Part shown: piece after piece, positions 46,452-59,579 of the stretch
How the letters are laid out: every line of letters starts with the position of its first letter
Numbering within the stretch: position 1 is the first letter of the stretch
From: Congeria kusceri
Lineage: Eukaryota; Mollusca; Bivalvia; Myida; Dreissenidae
DNA length: 64,000 nt
Direction of reading: 5' to 3'
NCBI GenBank assembly: GCA_027627225.1
Contig: CM051029.1
Location: forward strand, 73,568,078-73,632,077
Notes under the pieces: model-generated
Database searches by the model: none
Seen by the model: the letters and a program-made list of their open reading frames with translations, nothing else
What the model was told of the DNA's origin: nothing
Program-made: the position numbers and the translations under genes

Positions 46452-46803
46452 TTAAGCAGCAGTCCAGAAATATGTTAATAAAAATAGAACATTGCAGAAA
46501 TCGTTTCTAATGGACATCTTACCGACCAATATATATATATATAAAAAAACATTCAAATCTACAAAATAATAACGTTTTGGTAACTTTTTATCGTTTGTAT
46601 GCGATAGCTGGTGATGCCTCTGGAGTAAATCAGCATATACATTAGTGTATATTGTGTTCGTACCAAACATTTTCCAACATAGACATTATTAAATGCCTTT
46701 CGTAAATAAGAAGCAGTTTTCAGTAAAATAAACGTCATTAACGTTCATTAAAACTAATGTCAATTTAAGATGTATTGAATTATATTCTATGGACTGCGGC
46801 TTT
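46452..46803. mobile_element. MITE family G, copy 2 (inverted relative to 15210)
   Basis: Starts TTTAAGCAGCAGTCCAGAAA, ends CTATGGACTGCGGCTTTAAA; the interior matches the reverse complement of the 15210 copy. Confidence 0.82.
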
Positions 46804-47646
46804 AAACTTGAATATGTGATCATTTTAACTAAGAGTATGCTTTCTCATCATCGGTTTGAAACATTGCTAACCAAGTCCCATGAAATCTATATTGCGTTTA
46901 ATCATGCCATTGAAATCAACGACTTCAGAATAATGTACAATCAGCTTTTGACCTTTTGACTTTTTGTTTATTATGGGGCAATTTTAACCACATTGACAGT
47001 CTTGGTATAGTTTCTTATCTGTGATAAACATTCATACATTTTGCTATCTGTTTATTATTTATTTATTTATAGTTTACTTTACCATTGATTTTGTGCGGAA
47101 TATCTGTTTATACCTGTATTTGTTAGAATTGAAGCAAATGTTACATTTGCTATGTTGGTGACCATTTTATATTCCTTTAAAGTTATACTCACTTAACTGC
47201 GTTACTTTTGTAACCAGTTCTTAGGGAAATGTATACAAATATACATAAACTAGCTATTAATTTGTGTACCTGAAATCCGTTCTGAAGTCAGAAAAATCTA
47301 GTTATTCTTATGTTATTGTTATTTAAATTTATCTGGATTTGTTTTTTAATCAAATGCGGCAATCACTTAAATTGTACTTTACTTTATTCACCTTCTTACC
47401 GTTGATATATTATTTTCTGTTTTTTTGTATGATATGGCAAGCAAACTATTTATATTGTATAGTTTAATTACTCAATTACATTTTATTAGTCGTATGCCCA
47501 CAGAAGTAATTTAAGTACTTTGGTGTGTACAGTAATCGCCAAACCGTCAGTAAATACCACCGGCTGACAACCCATCCAAAATAATGTGCAGAGCAATAAC
47601 TGGAAAAGTATTCAGATTGGGATTTAAATGCAACTTTGTTTTTTAC
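46804..47646. other. Intergenic AT-rich sequence
   Basis: No gene, RNA or repeat recognised. Confidence 0.6.
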
Positions 47647-47915
47647 AAAGGCCAGTGATGCGCCTATCAATATTTTCCCACAGGGAGGAGAGCGTCAGAC
47701 TGACCCAATGGAATTTGACAAATTTTAGTTTTGGGGGGTCTAATTCCCCACCCTGGAGTCAAGCATATATCACCCCGGGACCCGGAATCATTCGGAATGA
47801 CAAATTCCCAACGTGTGGGGGGGAATCACTTTCAGTCTAATTTCCTGTATATGCCCGCCGCTCCCCCCCCCCCCCCGCCCCTGGGGGAAAACATTGAGAG
47901 GTGCATGAGATCTGT
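47647..47915. mobile_element. MITE family H, copy 2
   Basis: Left GATGCGCCTATCAATATTTT, right AACATTGAGAGGTGCATGAG; TCTAATTCCCCACC and a poly-C run as in the 8719 copy. Confidence 0.72.
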
Positions 47916-49395
47916 ACAGTAGAAGCGGACTTTGTTGCAGTGTACATTATCCAATATGCATGGAACTATTGCCATTCGTTAAATTGAAATGTGCTGTCCA
48001 TGTTGTCAGTTCTAATAATTGCAAAGATTTATGTCCATGCCATGATAAGAACCTTTACTCAATCTTTAATATTAAAATAGTTGTTGTTCTTTTTTGTAAT
48101 CTTATAATGAATTTGAATGCAATATAATGATACAGGATATTTATAGGAGTTAATTGTGCAAGATACATTGTACATACATCTTGTTTACAATCTAAGTCGA
48201 TGGTCTTCATTAATTTTATTACCTTGCGGGAGAGAGACTTAATTGCTTTAAAGGGATATTTTTTTTATGAAACATCTTCGAATTATTGACGATTGAAGTA
48301 GATCTACATGAATCTTGATAGTTTTCCGCCTATTGCTTTTTTTGATACTTAGAACAACTATCACAACTGTCACTAATTCTTTTTTTTAGTGAAAAATGTT
48401 TTCCTATAAGTAGATCTAGTATGTAACAGTAGTTTGATTTGTCAAGTGGTGAATAATATGTGCATAGCTTTGTTTCTTTTTTCTTAGAATTTACTACGAA
48501 TATACTAACCAATACTTACAAAATAATGATTGTGCTACAATTCTTTTAATCCAACTATTTGTTATTTATTCTTTTGTATAAATAAAATATTTGTAGACAC
48601 AATTACTGTTTGTTTGGATACCCATAGTTATATAATCAATATTTGTGTACATTAACATGCAGAGGCGCGCAACTTTTAAACGACCAAAACCAAATTGGTT
48701 CTGGTCATATCGAACAGTGCCGAAATGAAACGGGTTAACAGCGCTCTAGCAGACTAAGCTATCCCTTTAGTTGGCTGATGGAAGTCCCTATGGTGTACAA
48801 ATATAACAGTTTGCACGTAAGAAAGAACAATAAAAATTTGCAGCTGTAAGTGCAGTTCAATGGAAACACAACATTTAAAACAATTGTACTGTTGACTTTC
48901 CGGCGTTCCTTCATATAAATATTCTCATATTTAACAACACCTTACGATTATTCAGGAGAATTAACCAAATCCGTCCTAACATAAAACAAATAAATACAAA
49001 TATCAAATATTTAAATCGTGATACACAATGAAAGAAAAGTTAAAGAAACCGTTGATAATTAAGCGAGTTTTGTGTACTAGTGTCATGAAATAAGAGTATG
49101 TTCACATAGGAAAATTTACAGATAGCTTTACCGGTACTTGCATTAGACGGCATCAGTTGAACACTGATTAGAATCTACAGTGTGCTTTTAAGCCAAGTTC
49201 ATGTATTGTTTTCGAATACACGAGTAGTGAATGGTTTATAGTCTATATAGGGAAAAATAAACGCACTCTTTAACACATACAAAATAAAAACTTTAATATA
49301 ATATAACATTCCAATAATCTCATTTGATACTATCAATCATGATAAAATTACGCGCTCATACGAGTGTATCGTCATACTTCTGACGTCAAAATAAA
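47916..49395. other. Intergenic AT-rich sequence
   Basis: No gene recognised. AATAAA at 48581-48586 could be a distal polyadenylation signal. Confidence 0.55.
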
Positions 49396-49465
49396 CTAGG
49401 GATGGCAAACTATTCGAATATTCGATCGAATTATCGCGAACGTCATTCGAATATTCGCAAATCTG
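49396..49465. mobile_element. ATTCGAATATTCG-rich transposon end
   Basis: AGGGATGGCAAACTATTCGA followed by CGAATATTCG-type palindromes, resembling the ends of hAT-like non-autonomous elements. A similar block is at 63766-63845. The opposite end was not found. Confidence 0.4.
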
Positions 49466-49819
49466 TATTGTCTATTAAAACCCCAATAATTTCCTGCTTA
49501 TTGAAGTAGTTTTCTGTCAAATAAAAGGCAGTGTTTCACCGATAGATTCCTAAAACCGTGTTTTCAAAAAATGGCCCCGTGTCACGTGTCAGCCTGAGAA
49601 ATATTGAAAACACGAGTCACGGTCAGTCGCCACTCGTCTAGTCGGCAGTAATACCCGATAAAAGCAGACAGTAGGAAACCATAACTGTTAATTGGTAATT
49701 ATTACTAGCTTTTAGAAATGTTAAAAGAATAAAAAATAATTAAAGTTCTAATTATCCTTCATAATAACCTTGAAAATGTTAGGAATTTTAGTCAACGAGG
49801 TTGTGTTGTTTAATAAATA

Positions 49820-49924
49820 CTTATTAAATAAGTGATTTCATACAGGCACTGTCATACGGGCTATGGCCAATACAGCAGACCTCGGACAAGTAACAGTGCC
49901 TGTATGAAATCACTTATTTAATAA
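49820..49924. repeat. Long perfect inverted repeat (hairpin)
   Basis: The arm at about 49821-49852 (TTATTAAATAAGTGATTTCA then TACAGGCACTGT) is repeated inverted at about 49893-49924 with a loop of about 40 bases. No match to the MITE families above. Confidence 0.85.
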
Positions 49925-50160
49925 CATTATAGTATAGACACCATCGATAATGGTACCTGCTCGCGAAAAAAGATTTTCTTGCATAGTAATTGTTTGAAAT
50001 ATGCTGTCATCATTAACGTCGCCAGATATCTAATATCAAAATATACATACGCCAGGTAGCTATTTCGGTAAAAATAGCCTCGCTGTCAAGTCAACAAGTT
50101 GTGCCAGGAAAGGTACTTAACTCTGTAATAAATAAATGTTTATTTCTTTTTCATCTCCAG

Positions 50161-50303
50161 TTCCAGCTGCTGGGAAATCAAATGACATCATAACCATCCT
50201 TCCTCCAGACACTGCCAATCCTTTGCTGAGGAACCTTGGAACCACTCTGATGATGTTTGCGCCCATAATAGTGGCATTACTAACTGCAGGTCGAGCAGGA
50301 TAA
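50161..50303 (+). CDS. Candidate terminal exon, copy 1, unknown protein
   Basis: A pyrimidine-rich acceptor (TTTTTCATCTCCAG) precedes a 2-base split codon and 46 open codons to TAA 50301. The peptide contains NDIITILPPDTANPLLRNLG and a hydrophobic end TLMMFAPIIVALLTAG that could be a membrane segment. Homologous copies at 50512 and 63566 share acceptor position, phase and the DII-x-IL motif. No family recognised and no upstream exon found. Confidence 0.4.
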
Positions 50304-50511
50304 ATACCGTTGCTTGTACCTAACACTTTGTTAGTGCCAAGACAACCAAACACTTTGTTAGTGCCAAGACAATAAGAAGACAAAAAATGTAGGCGCTAGG
50401 GGCAATCTGCATACGCCACTTGGCTCTTTTTTTTTAAATAGCATGAAAATAACATACATTTAAACGTTCACTAATTCATATATTTGTTTCACATGTTTTC
50501 TCTGACTCCAG

Positions 50512-50564
50512 CTACATCAGGGAATTCACAGGACATCATAACTATCCTTCCTTCCGGCACTTAG
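50512..50564 (+). pseudogene. Candidate terminal exon, copy 2, shortened
   Basis: Acceptor TCTGACTCCAG, same phase; GNSQDIITILPSGT then TAG where copies 1 and 3 continue. Homology persists beyond the stop (TGTCCTTTAC versus AATCCTTTGC), so the stop looks acquired. Confidence 0.4.
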
Positions 50565-50865
50565 TGTCCTTTACAAAAAAGTTATGAATTCACCAAGTAG
50601 GTTTCATTCTTTTTTCAAGATATATTCGATGTTGTGTTCAGCGGAGTATGCCATTTTATTTGTGATGGATTAAAGAATAATAATTGCCATTGCTGTCTGT
50701 TTTTCAATTTTGCGTTATGTTTAACGATTGTGTATTCGAATAATTAGTGTATATTGATAGAACAACAGTAAACGTTTGGATTTTATTTCTATCTGAGACT
50801 TAATGTTGTTTCCAGGACGAAACGTTTGTAGCTAGTGATAAGACTGGCAAATACTGCATCTAACT

Positions 50866-51272
50866 TAGGCCATACCAATTTGATTCTATGTTTAGCGTCC
50901 TCTAGCTGGTAGGTTTTTGGATGCCTTAACGAAAACAAAACAACTATTTTGACAATGTGAAAAAAAGCAGAATGTGTAACAAAAAAACGAAAAAAAAAAC
51001 GTTTAGGTCTTTTTACCTAGATTTATAAAAAATAATAAGCAACAAGTCAATTTACAAAGTTAAATAATGTGTACAAGTAGTTTCCGAATATAAAGTGGAT
51101 ATATAAGAGTTTTGCAAATAAACATTTGCTTTAGCTTGGACCACTGCCATGAATAAGTTGTGAAAGAAGAATGTTTTTTATCAACTTGTTTGTTTTTTCC
51201 TGCCTGGTTGGTAGGTTTCGAAAATTCATGGGGGCGCTAAACATAGAATCAATTTGTATGGCCTTACCATCT
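50866..51272. mobile_element. MITE family N
   Basis: CTTAGGCCATACCAATTTGA and TTGTATGGCCTTACC with AACATAGAATCAA / TTGATTCTATGTT pairs form long inverted ends. Interior A-rich. Confidence 0.75.
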
Positions 51273-52300
51273 ACAGAGTCTGAACAACTACGTTGAGCAA
51301 TAATGTATATTGATTATCTGCAAAATAAACTGCCTTCAATGACAAAATACCAAACATAGTCCGCTAAAGTACAATACATATATAATACAATTCATCTAAT
51401 GCAGCATTATATAGGTAACACTGCGCCAAAATATTAATCTAGTTTTATTAAAAGTAGTAAATCACTGTTTAATCCTGTCCAACGAAATTCGAAAGGCTAA
51501 AGACGTTAGCGCATGTATTGAGTCATTTAACAAATAATTTGCACCGCTATTATTCTTTGTTTTATAGGTGCTCCTGTCGCAAATGTTTAACACAAGAGAT
51601 GGAAATATACACCGCAAATTAGCAAAAGCCACTTTCTGATAAATGATAACCGACTGCAAGCAAGAGCATCCCTTACTAGTGGAATTAATTTGTGACATAA
51701 TTTGGCCAAAAACTTCAGAAAATGGAAAAAGCACCAAACTCAGTACACATGTTTAATGGGGCATTAAAAACATTTTTTTCATAAGACCCAATATATATCT
51801 GTAAAAATGGCGTACGTCCTCTGATCCGAAACTTGTCCGGATTCTAACTTCCCAATGCATTGAAGGATTTCGAAATTGATTGGCACAAATGTTAACCTTA
51901 ATGAGATGTTGTGTAGCGAGCCGCGAGAACCAGATGGCTAGCTTTAAGGTCAAGGTTATCCTATCATCATAAAAATTCAAATATGAATTATTTTCTTCTT
52001 TTACAATGGCAATGGCAACCTATCGCCCCCCGCAAAAAGAGTTATCTTGCAATGCTTTTCAAATAACATTACTGTAAAAAAATGATTAAAGATAAATGCT
52101 GCTACAACATATATCACTGTAAGACAAAATGTCAACAATATACATACATAAACACAAATATATTAACTGTATAAAGTCAGCAAAAAAATTACCATTTTAT
52201 GCCAGATCAATTTACCATTTTGATACCATGTCGTTTATTCTGAAAACGGCTTTAATAGGTATCATTGTGTCATGACCATCTCCGACATAGATTAGATATT
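51273..52300. other. Intergenic AT-rich sequence
   Basis: No gene recognised; the minus-strand ORFs at 51462 and 51753 resemble nothing known to me. Confidence 0.5.
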
Positions 52301-52329
52301 ATGTATTAAAAGGGAACGAAATAATAATT

Positions 52330-54045
52330 AAAATAGCAAATTGCACTTGATAATGCTGTGCAGAGCGATTCAGCCTCGCATCTTCCAATACAGCCCTTTT
52401 ATAGGTTATAACCACACCCGAGAACAATGACACCGCAGCTTGAGGCAAAGAAGACCAAATAGGTCTCCATTTGTCAGCCTTTACTCTGATCCAACCCCAT
52501 TCGGAAGGACTAATATTCGGGAGAGAAATTTATTGAGTTTGAAATAGCCCCCAAAGCTATCCACAGTTTAGAAATTGAAATCTGATAACAAACTGCTAAC
52601 ATAAAGAACTAACATATATGTATCCACATTTTTTATCACAGCAGTCTGGTAGCCCTGCATCGCCACATCAGCTACATGCAACATGAGTTTTTCACCCGCT
52701 TCTTCGTGACCACAGGGTGCTAATCTACTATACTGTAATTATCAACACCATCATTTTGAGTAGAAAAAGCAACACCATCTTTGAGGTCCATGAGTACAAC
52801 CTGCTAAGCTAAGAAATAGAACTACACCATTTTCCATTGTTGCATATTTTATGCTATCCTGCTTGTACACATCCCAAATGACACCAAGCCGCTTGACTGA
52901 ATACACTTGATGACCAAGATATGGTGCAAAAATGGTGTCTGCATAATTTTGAAATGTCTGACAAGCAGTAGGCTGACAACAACAGCACCATCTACTGTGA
53001 GTGCATCAATCTCTGGGGCGTCCAGTTTGACTTAAAATGTTCTTCAAGACAGGATACAAGGCAGGGTTCGAATCATTTCACGCATACCCGCAAAATGCGA
53101 GTATGTTTCGGAAACTGTGAGTACATTTTCCCCAAGCTCGCAAAATTTTGCGAGTTCCGTAAAAGACCGTGTACAACGTGCACCCGAATTTTGAAGCAAA
53201 CTGAGAACAATTTGGAGTAGTTTTGTCAATGTCTGTTGATATTATATTCCCATTTTTTCACCATATTTGTCGTTGTTCTATAATATTGTACTAAATTTAC
53301 ATTCATAAAATAAACATAAAGTAAATTTCGAAAACTCACATATAGATTCTAATTACCTTTAGCTCGAAACACAGATAACAATCCACATTGAGTGTAAATA
53401 GTAATGTTAATATTACATGTTATAATATTTTGCGATTTAATTCAACCCTGCAAGGTCAGACATTGTTCCCATACATAAATTACCAAACTGGTATAGAGAT
53501 GGTGAAAACGCCGTGTTTTGATGGCCAAAGAAATTATGACGGTTGCAGTTCCAGACTTGGCAAAAAACATACAACCTGGAAAAAAGATTACAGTCTTGTT
53601 TTTGGTAGATAATTTATGTTTCTCATTGAATATTTGCTTATGTGAAATGTAGAGATTTCATGAATAAGCACAAACAGTTACTACAACAGTGACTTAAAAT
53701 CTCAGAGTGACTAACCAGAAAAGAAACATTATATACATGTTTTCCTTGTGCGTTAGCCACACATCAAGAGAAGTTCCATGCCCGTCTTCTGATGCACCAA
53801 ATGCCTTCTCCATTAATAAGTACAACAAGGCTGCTGTCACTTGTTGTCTTACCCACATGGGAGGCTCTCAGAAAGGTGGTCAGCTCTACCAGGAGACGCC
53901 ACATTGGCCTGCTCAAGAGCACTTGTCCAACCATTGTTCTCGAGCCAATCACCAAGAGTCTTGAGAGCTACATTTCTACATGTACGTGTAATCCACCTAA
54001 CATCATTACAAAGCAATTTTCGAACAAGTGGTCTTGCCATATTTG
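52330..54045 (-). pseudogene. Decayed mobile-element ORF of unknown multi-copy family
   Basis: Minus-strand fragments, in order: 54040-53849 (WITRTCRNVALKTLGDWLEN, GWTSALEQANVASPGRAD), a frameshift, 53955-53764, and near 52720-52620 GHEEAGEKLMLHVADVAMQG. The last resembles the HEEADTR.LLH motif I associate with an uncharacterised multi-copy family of invertebrate genomes. Further remnants with stops continue to about 52330. Frameshifts and stops show it is dead. A 53060-53165 GCGAGT hairpin (MITE family M type) lies within. Confidence 0.5.
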
Positions 54046-54299
54046 TTATGCATGTATATATATATCAAGCAATTGCAAAGCTAGACTTATCACATGCAAT
54101 GAATGGAGTTTGGCCCTAGAACGTTACGCTAATGTGTTATGTTTTGTTTTCAATAGTCATTTAATACTTAATCATGGCAGCATATTCAGTTTGTTCTTTA
54201 AACAATGGAGGCAATGTATAAATGTCAACTGGTTGTTCAGTTTAGATTCCTGCTAACTGCTTAAAGTGGTTAGCGGCCTAAGACAGGTCAAGATCTCCA

Positions 54300-56530
54300 A
54301 CGTATGTATACACACTCAATCACACTTTCAACGCAACACTTATTTTTTCACAATTTCTCAACTATTTATCAAGGGATTGTGTCAAAAGCGTCATGATCAA
54401 TGATTTCAGTGCACAAGTGTTAATAATGATTTAAACAACATATTCTTGAAACACAAATTAAAGGGACTATGTCAACGAAAAATTGGCTTCCTATTGCAAT
54501 ATGACTTATATTATTTGATAGAAACGCGCTTTACTAAGACATGTGCATTAAATAAATAAATAAATAAATAAAAATAATATAATACACAATACGATATTTA
54601 ATAAATACAAATTAGCAAAAACGCCTGAAAAAAACACAACCCCAAGCTGGTATAGAACTCACGACTTAGGAGCCATAAGAAGAAATGACAGTAGACAGCG
54701 CTTTAACCAACTGCGCTATCATGCTTGGTAAGTAGTTGTTTATAAACTGTAGTTTTACAAAATGCTCACAACTGACGTCAAAATATAAACAGGAAAAGGG
54801 CCAAACAAACACAACCCAATTTATAAATTGAGTTTTATCTCAGAATGCGTACACTCTTTTCCCATTATATATATCCTGTTTTAACCGTTATTATATAACA
54901 GTATTAATATCTAAATTTTCCGTTTTTAAATAAAATTGCCCCACTTCACCCTTGAGGCCCTTTTCGATGACATAGTCCCTTTAATAACTTCTGAGAAGTT
55001 AGAATTATACGTGTTGCGTTAGAAGTGTGATTAGGTGTATGTTATTTACAGCTATTAAAAAAAAAAAATCAAGATTGACATATTGTATTTTCATTCACAA
55101 AGTGTATGCGAGGTTTAAGCTTAACGTATTTACATGAAAAAAGACACAGCTAACAAATCAAGTAACTGCTTTATTGAAATGATTTTGAGATTTAGTTTGT
55201 ATTTATTTTCATTAAATATAATTATAAAGGAGTTAAAAGCACATTGACATATTCCTCGCCATGATTGTTGTTGTTTTATTCACATGTACAAATTGTTGTC
55301 TGTCTTCTGCAACTGATATACATTGCAAAACTGTAACAAAGAGGGACAACTAATACTGAGTGTTTTAATGATTTATGCTTTTTAAGGTAATTTGTCTATC
55401 CACTATACCAAATTAAATACCTAAATATGTTTTAAATAGTGTTTATTGAATAGTTCATGTTTTATTTATGGATATGACTATTATAATAAGAATAACTTTG
55501 ACTTTTTACAGCTTTTAATGATAAATTTACCCACAAACAATGACATAAAAGATCAGCAGAAGTTAAAAATAAATGATGTTTTATATGAATATTAATATAA
55601 ACAGGTTAACTAATTAAGATTAATTATGTTAGACAATGATTTCATCATGTTCACGTGCTTTATATAGATATCTTCCTTAACATTTCTTATTGCTATAAAC
55701 TATGTATGATTATGGCGGCCATCTTGGATTTGCCGGCCATCTTGGATTTTTGCTCACATGTACAATCTGTTGTCTGTCTTCTGTGCATGTGTTGTCTCAT
55801 GCTCATGTTTTTGTTTTGCCTTTATGTGCAACTGTGCCATATATGGTGCTTTTCCCATTTTCTTAAGTATTTTGTGAAGAATTGATCCCACTTTTATTTA
55901 CTGTATAGTAATGCAAATGTATAAAATAATCAGAATTATGTATTGGATATTTTTACATGAAATGTTCTGGAAACGTTGGAAATAAGTAAATACACGGCAA
56001 GATTTCACTCATTTAAGGGCATACGGATTATCGTAAAGATCAAGAATATTTCTAAAAGATTATTTATTATCCTAGAAATGGCAAGTGGGCTGTCTTGATG
56101 AAGATCGTCGCTCCCCTGGTGATTTTCTATGAATTATAATATCAATACATTTGTGAATGTCGTGTCGTTTGCGATACTGGCGTTAGCTACGACAAAATGT
56201 ACCTAAAATCTTGTCTGTGTGATAACATGCATATATGGGTAATAACAACAATGATGTTTCAATAACAAAGTTCTTGTCCATGCCTGCACTACAAAACAAA
56301 TGCAGTAATGATCTTACAGATCAAAAGTTTAAATATGTTCTTACTTAATAGGTGTTTTACATAAAATCTCAAATCATTTCGGAAAATTATTTTTGAATTT
56401 CAAAGTAAAATTATTATCATGCAGAATATTTTGTTCTTTCATACGACGCTTAGTGCTGTATAATTGTTAAATACATATATTAATTATGTTCGCATTTGTT
56501 CGTAAAGTGTTATTATTATAAACAATTCGT
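54300..56530. other. Intergenic AT-rich sequence
   Basis: No gene recognised. Apart from the tRNA-like fragment at 54640-54726 there is only a GGCGGCCATCTTGGATTT / GCCGGCCATCTTGGATTT direct duplication (55714-55750). Confidence 0.55.
54640..54726 (-). mobile_element. tRNA-like sequence (SINE head)
   Basis: The minus strand has GATAGCGCAGTTGGTTAAAG (A box) and GTCGTGAGTTCTATACC (B box) with an enlarged anticodon-variable region. Confidence 0.5.
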
Positions 56531-56536
56531 ACAATA

Positions 56537-56626
56537 ATGGGCAATAAAAAGAATGCTCAACCTGTCAATGGCATCGAAATGAAACGCAGTGCAAATGTGA
56601 GGCTAGTACCCGTTACAGATACTGAG
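56537..56626 (+). CDS. Candidate N-terminal coding exon, unknown
   Basis: ATG after CAATA opens MGNKKNAQPVNGIEMKRSAN and continues until it meets a family B MITE at 56627. MG could be myristoylated. AAT|GTGAGG at 56597 could be a donor. No partner exon found; may be chance. Confidence 0.2.
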
Positions 56627-56743
56627 TCCATATTCCAGAAACATCTTAAGTTTATCTTAAACTGTTTTCACTTAAGTTCCGAGTTGTTTAATCTAATATT
56701 TTTAAAACTGCACATAAATGTTTGAATCCCTTTATTGTTTAGT
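56627..56743. mobile_element. MITE family B, left half split by a LINE
   Basis: GTCCATATTCCAGAAACATC with the AAACTTAAG-like interior; the inverted right end is at 60170-60258, on the other side of the retrotransposon. Confidence 0.65.
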
Positions 56744-57155
56744 AAACAACAACAACAACAACATTTATTCAGCAATAAAGCTTATACAAGCTCATAGCCT
56801 ACATAGTATGAATAAGTATAAATATTTACAAGTAATGGCCGAAGTGGAAAGTATAAATGTCTAATAAAACGGTTAAACACAATTATATTGTTTATTGACA
56901 AGAAGTAAAGAGAACAAATCTATAATTGGAGAGCAACAAACATCATTGCTCATATATTATTTAAATACTAATAGGAGGAAGTATTTAATGTACAAAAAAT
57001 CAAACATGTTTGCGTGAAATAAAAATCAGTAGTTCCGTAATTTATGACTAGGATACTTAAAATTTTACTGGTAAATGATGTATTAATTACGTTCTAATTG
57101 GCGTCTTAAATTAGTTGCTTCATAAATGAACTTCGCTACACTTATTATTTCATTT

Positions 57156-57611
57156 TTATTTTTGGTGGACATAAATCTTTTCAACTTTGAAATTGTTGGC
57201 CACCTGCAAAAATGTTGTTGTAGGAGTTTTTTTTCTAATGTGTGTATATATTGGACAGACTAACAAGAAATGATACTCATTTTCTATCGCGTTCACGTTG
57301 CAAAATTCACACTTACGATTTTCTCTTTCAATATTATGATATCGTCCTCTTTCTATTTCTAGATTATGTGATGATAACCGGAACCTACTTAAGGCGAATT
57401 TATATTGTGTTTCATTTACTTTGTCTAAATACGTTTCTAGTGTTAAGTTTTGTTTAAATAAGCAATAAGAAGATAGGCGTGGAAAGTTGTTTACCTCGCT
57501 ATGCCAGGTTTGTGTATAACTGTCTAGTATTCTTTGTTTGCATGGTATCAACTGCGCTTCGGTTATGTTTTGGTTAATCCAAAGTTTTCGAAAATGGTTT
57601 TCACGCGACAA
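57156..57611 (-). pseudogene. LINE ORF2 C-terminus with zinc-finger-like motif
   Basis: 151 open codons; CEFCNVNAIENEYHFLLVCP gives the C-x2-C-xn-H-x4-C motif found at the end of many LINE ORF2 proteins. A frame break separates it from 57563-57760. Confidence 0.8.
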
Positions 57612-58175
57612 GCCCAGTTTTGATTGTTATATGTATGGCCGTTATTCGCATCGTTTTTTAGCATGTTATATATGATTTTAATTACGCTGTTTTCATTTGA
57701 CGAAATCAGTTTAAACAAATATTTAATACTATTTACTTTCTGTATTTCTTTGAATGGCATTCGTCCTAATTAAGATTTGTTGACTTATTGACGCATAGTA
57801 TTTTTCTTAAAAATGTTGTATGCACGGCTTCTATATCGTTTGCCCGCGCAGTTCCCCATATTTTGGATGAGTAATTTAATACGGACGCAACAAGGATATC
57901 AAAAAGTTTTAGTTTGCTTTTTGTGCTAAACTCGTATTTATTGAACACGGAGAATAGTCGGTGCATTGATTTCGAGGCGTGGTCTGCTATACATTTTTGT
58001 GTTCTATTGAAATTACTGAAATTACTGAAATTACTGAAATTAGGCTGTTCGCCTAATAAATTATTAAAATGCGTATACAGGTCATCTAATTTTAGACTGT
58101 CTTCAGTGTTTGACGTCTGTTTATAGCATTTTTTTTTTTTAGAGATTTCCAGAATTGTTTTGGATTTGATTTAGC
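57563..58175 (-). pseudogene. LINE ORF2 thumb/C-terminal region joined to linker
   Basis: Two frames (58175-57766 and 57760-57563). The first reads NPKQFWKSLKKKKC, then after a TTTCAG/TAA repeat (about 58010-58040) KSMHRLFSVFNKYEFSTKSK and SVLNYSSKIWGTARA, typical of the segment after the RT palm. RT motifs (including the YADD-type box) are missing between them. Confidence 0.8.
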
Positions 58176-58620
58176 GGTATTTTAAAGCTTTCTTCCTTCT
58201 GACAGTTTGTATTTAACTTTAGCTTTTTTCCATGTTTTGTTGTACAGAGTTCTCATTTTTACAGAATGATTTCTATTTACATCAGTTTTAGATTTGTTGA
58301 ACACGTTTCGCGCGCGTTTGAAATTTTTCTTCGTCATGTAACAATTATTATCAAACCATTTTGGAGAACGTGATTTGTTGTGGTTATTCGGATTGTGATT
58401 CGAACTGATAGTTTTTCCGAATATGTTGACCGCATTATCATATATACAGTGTGTGATACATTTTATTTCACGGTTTATATTTTCATTATGTAAGTCATTT
58501 AGTGAACTGATATTTTCTTTTAAAGATTCTTGAAATTGTTCAACCAAACTCGCGTTGAAAACAAGCTTAGTTTCTTCTGTATATTCGTCAGGTGGTCTAG
58601 TTCTAGTTTTTGTACAACAT
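58176..58620 (-). pseudogene. LINE ORF2 endonuclease-RT linker
   Basis: Contains KWFDNNCYMTKKNFKRARN, the W-F-D motif region preceding RT in many LINEs. Confidence 0.75.
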
Positions 58621-59460
58621 TTTATTGCGAAATAAATAGCTGCGTGATCGAAAAGGTTTTCCAGTCGAGTATCTGAAATTCATTTACGAGATCGACATCG
58701 TTTGTATTTGTATTTACAATTAAATAGTCAGTTATACTCATGCCTCGGGTTGATGAGAATGTAAATTGATTTTCTTGCTCATTGTTAAGACGTCCATTAA
58801 CAATTATACGGTTAGTGGATTTGAATAGGTTAATCAGTTTTTTTCCATTGTTATCAATGACCTTGTCTGGATTGTTGCGTAATATTGAAAAATAGTTATT
58901 GGCATTTTCTGTATCTAGATTGTTCAAAGAGTCAAGACATTTATCAAATTCAAGAATATCTGACAAATTACCTGGTCTGGAATTAAGATCACCTGTAATG
59001 CATGTTTTACCAAGTTGTCCATATTTTTCAATTCCATTTTCTATTTCATCGAAGAAATCAAAATCTTATTCAATTAGAACTTTTAAATGAACATGTGGAA
59101 TATAAGCATGACACAAATATATATCTGACTCTAGAGCAAACAACTTATTGCCTAGTTTTAACCACACTATTCCATTTTGGTTGGTTTCTTCAACGAATAT
59201 ATTATCTGTCAATTCTTTTCTGTAATATATTGTAAGTCCTCCGCTATAGCGACCTTTTTTGGTACCAAAATGTTTATTTCCGTGCAGATGGAAACTAGAG
59301 TATCCATCTATATCGAGATTTATTGATTGTTTGCTATTTGTCCAGGTTTCAGATATTAAAATTAGATCATAATTTTGAACATATTCTAAAAAGCTAGCAT
59401 CATTGATTTTTCTTACAAGCCCATTAATATTCCACGCTAAAATGCGTAACTTCCCTTCCT
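58620..59460 (-). pseudogene. LINE ORF2 APE-type endonuclease
   Basis: Motifs in order: WNINGL, LILISETW, GGLTIYYRKEL, ITGDLNSRPG, and MSITDYLIV. A TAA near 59070 and a later stop break it. Confidence 0.85.
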
Positions 59461-59579
59461 TGTCCTAGTTCGTGACCTCTCTGAACTGACTGCTTGCGTT
59501 GTCACGGGATAGCAGTTTTGCCCCGGCCCATTTCACCTGTTTTCCGGCGCCTTTTTCACGGTTGAATAAAGCGCTTTTT

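Noticed and set aside
53044..53229. Small minus-strand gene
   Set aside because: Composed of GCGAGT hairpin repeats also present at 34803-35606.
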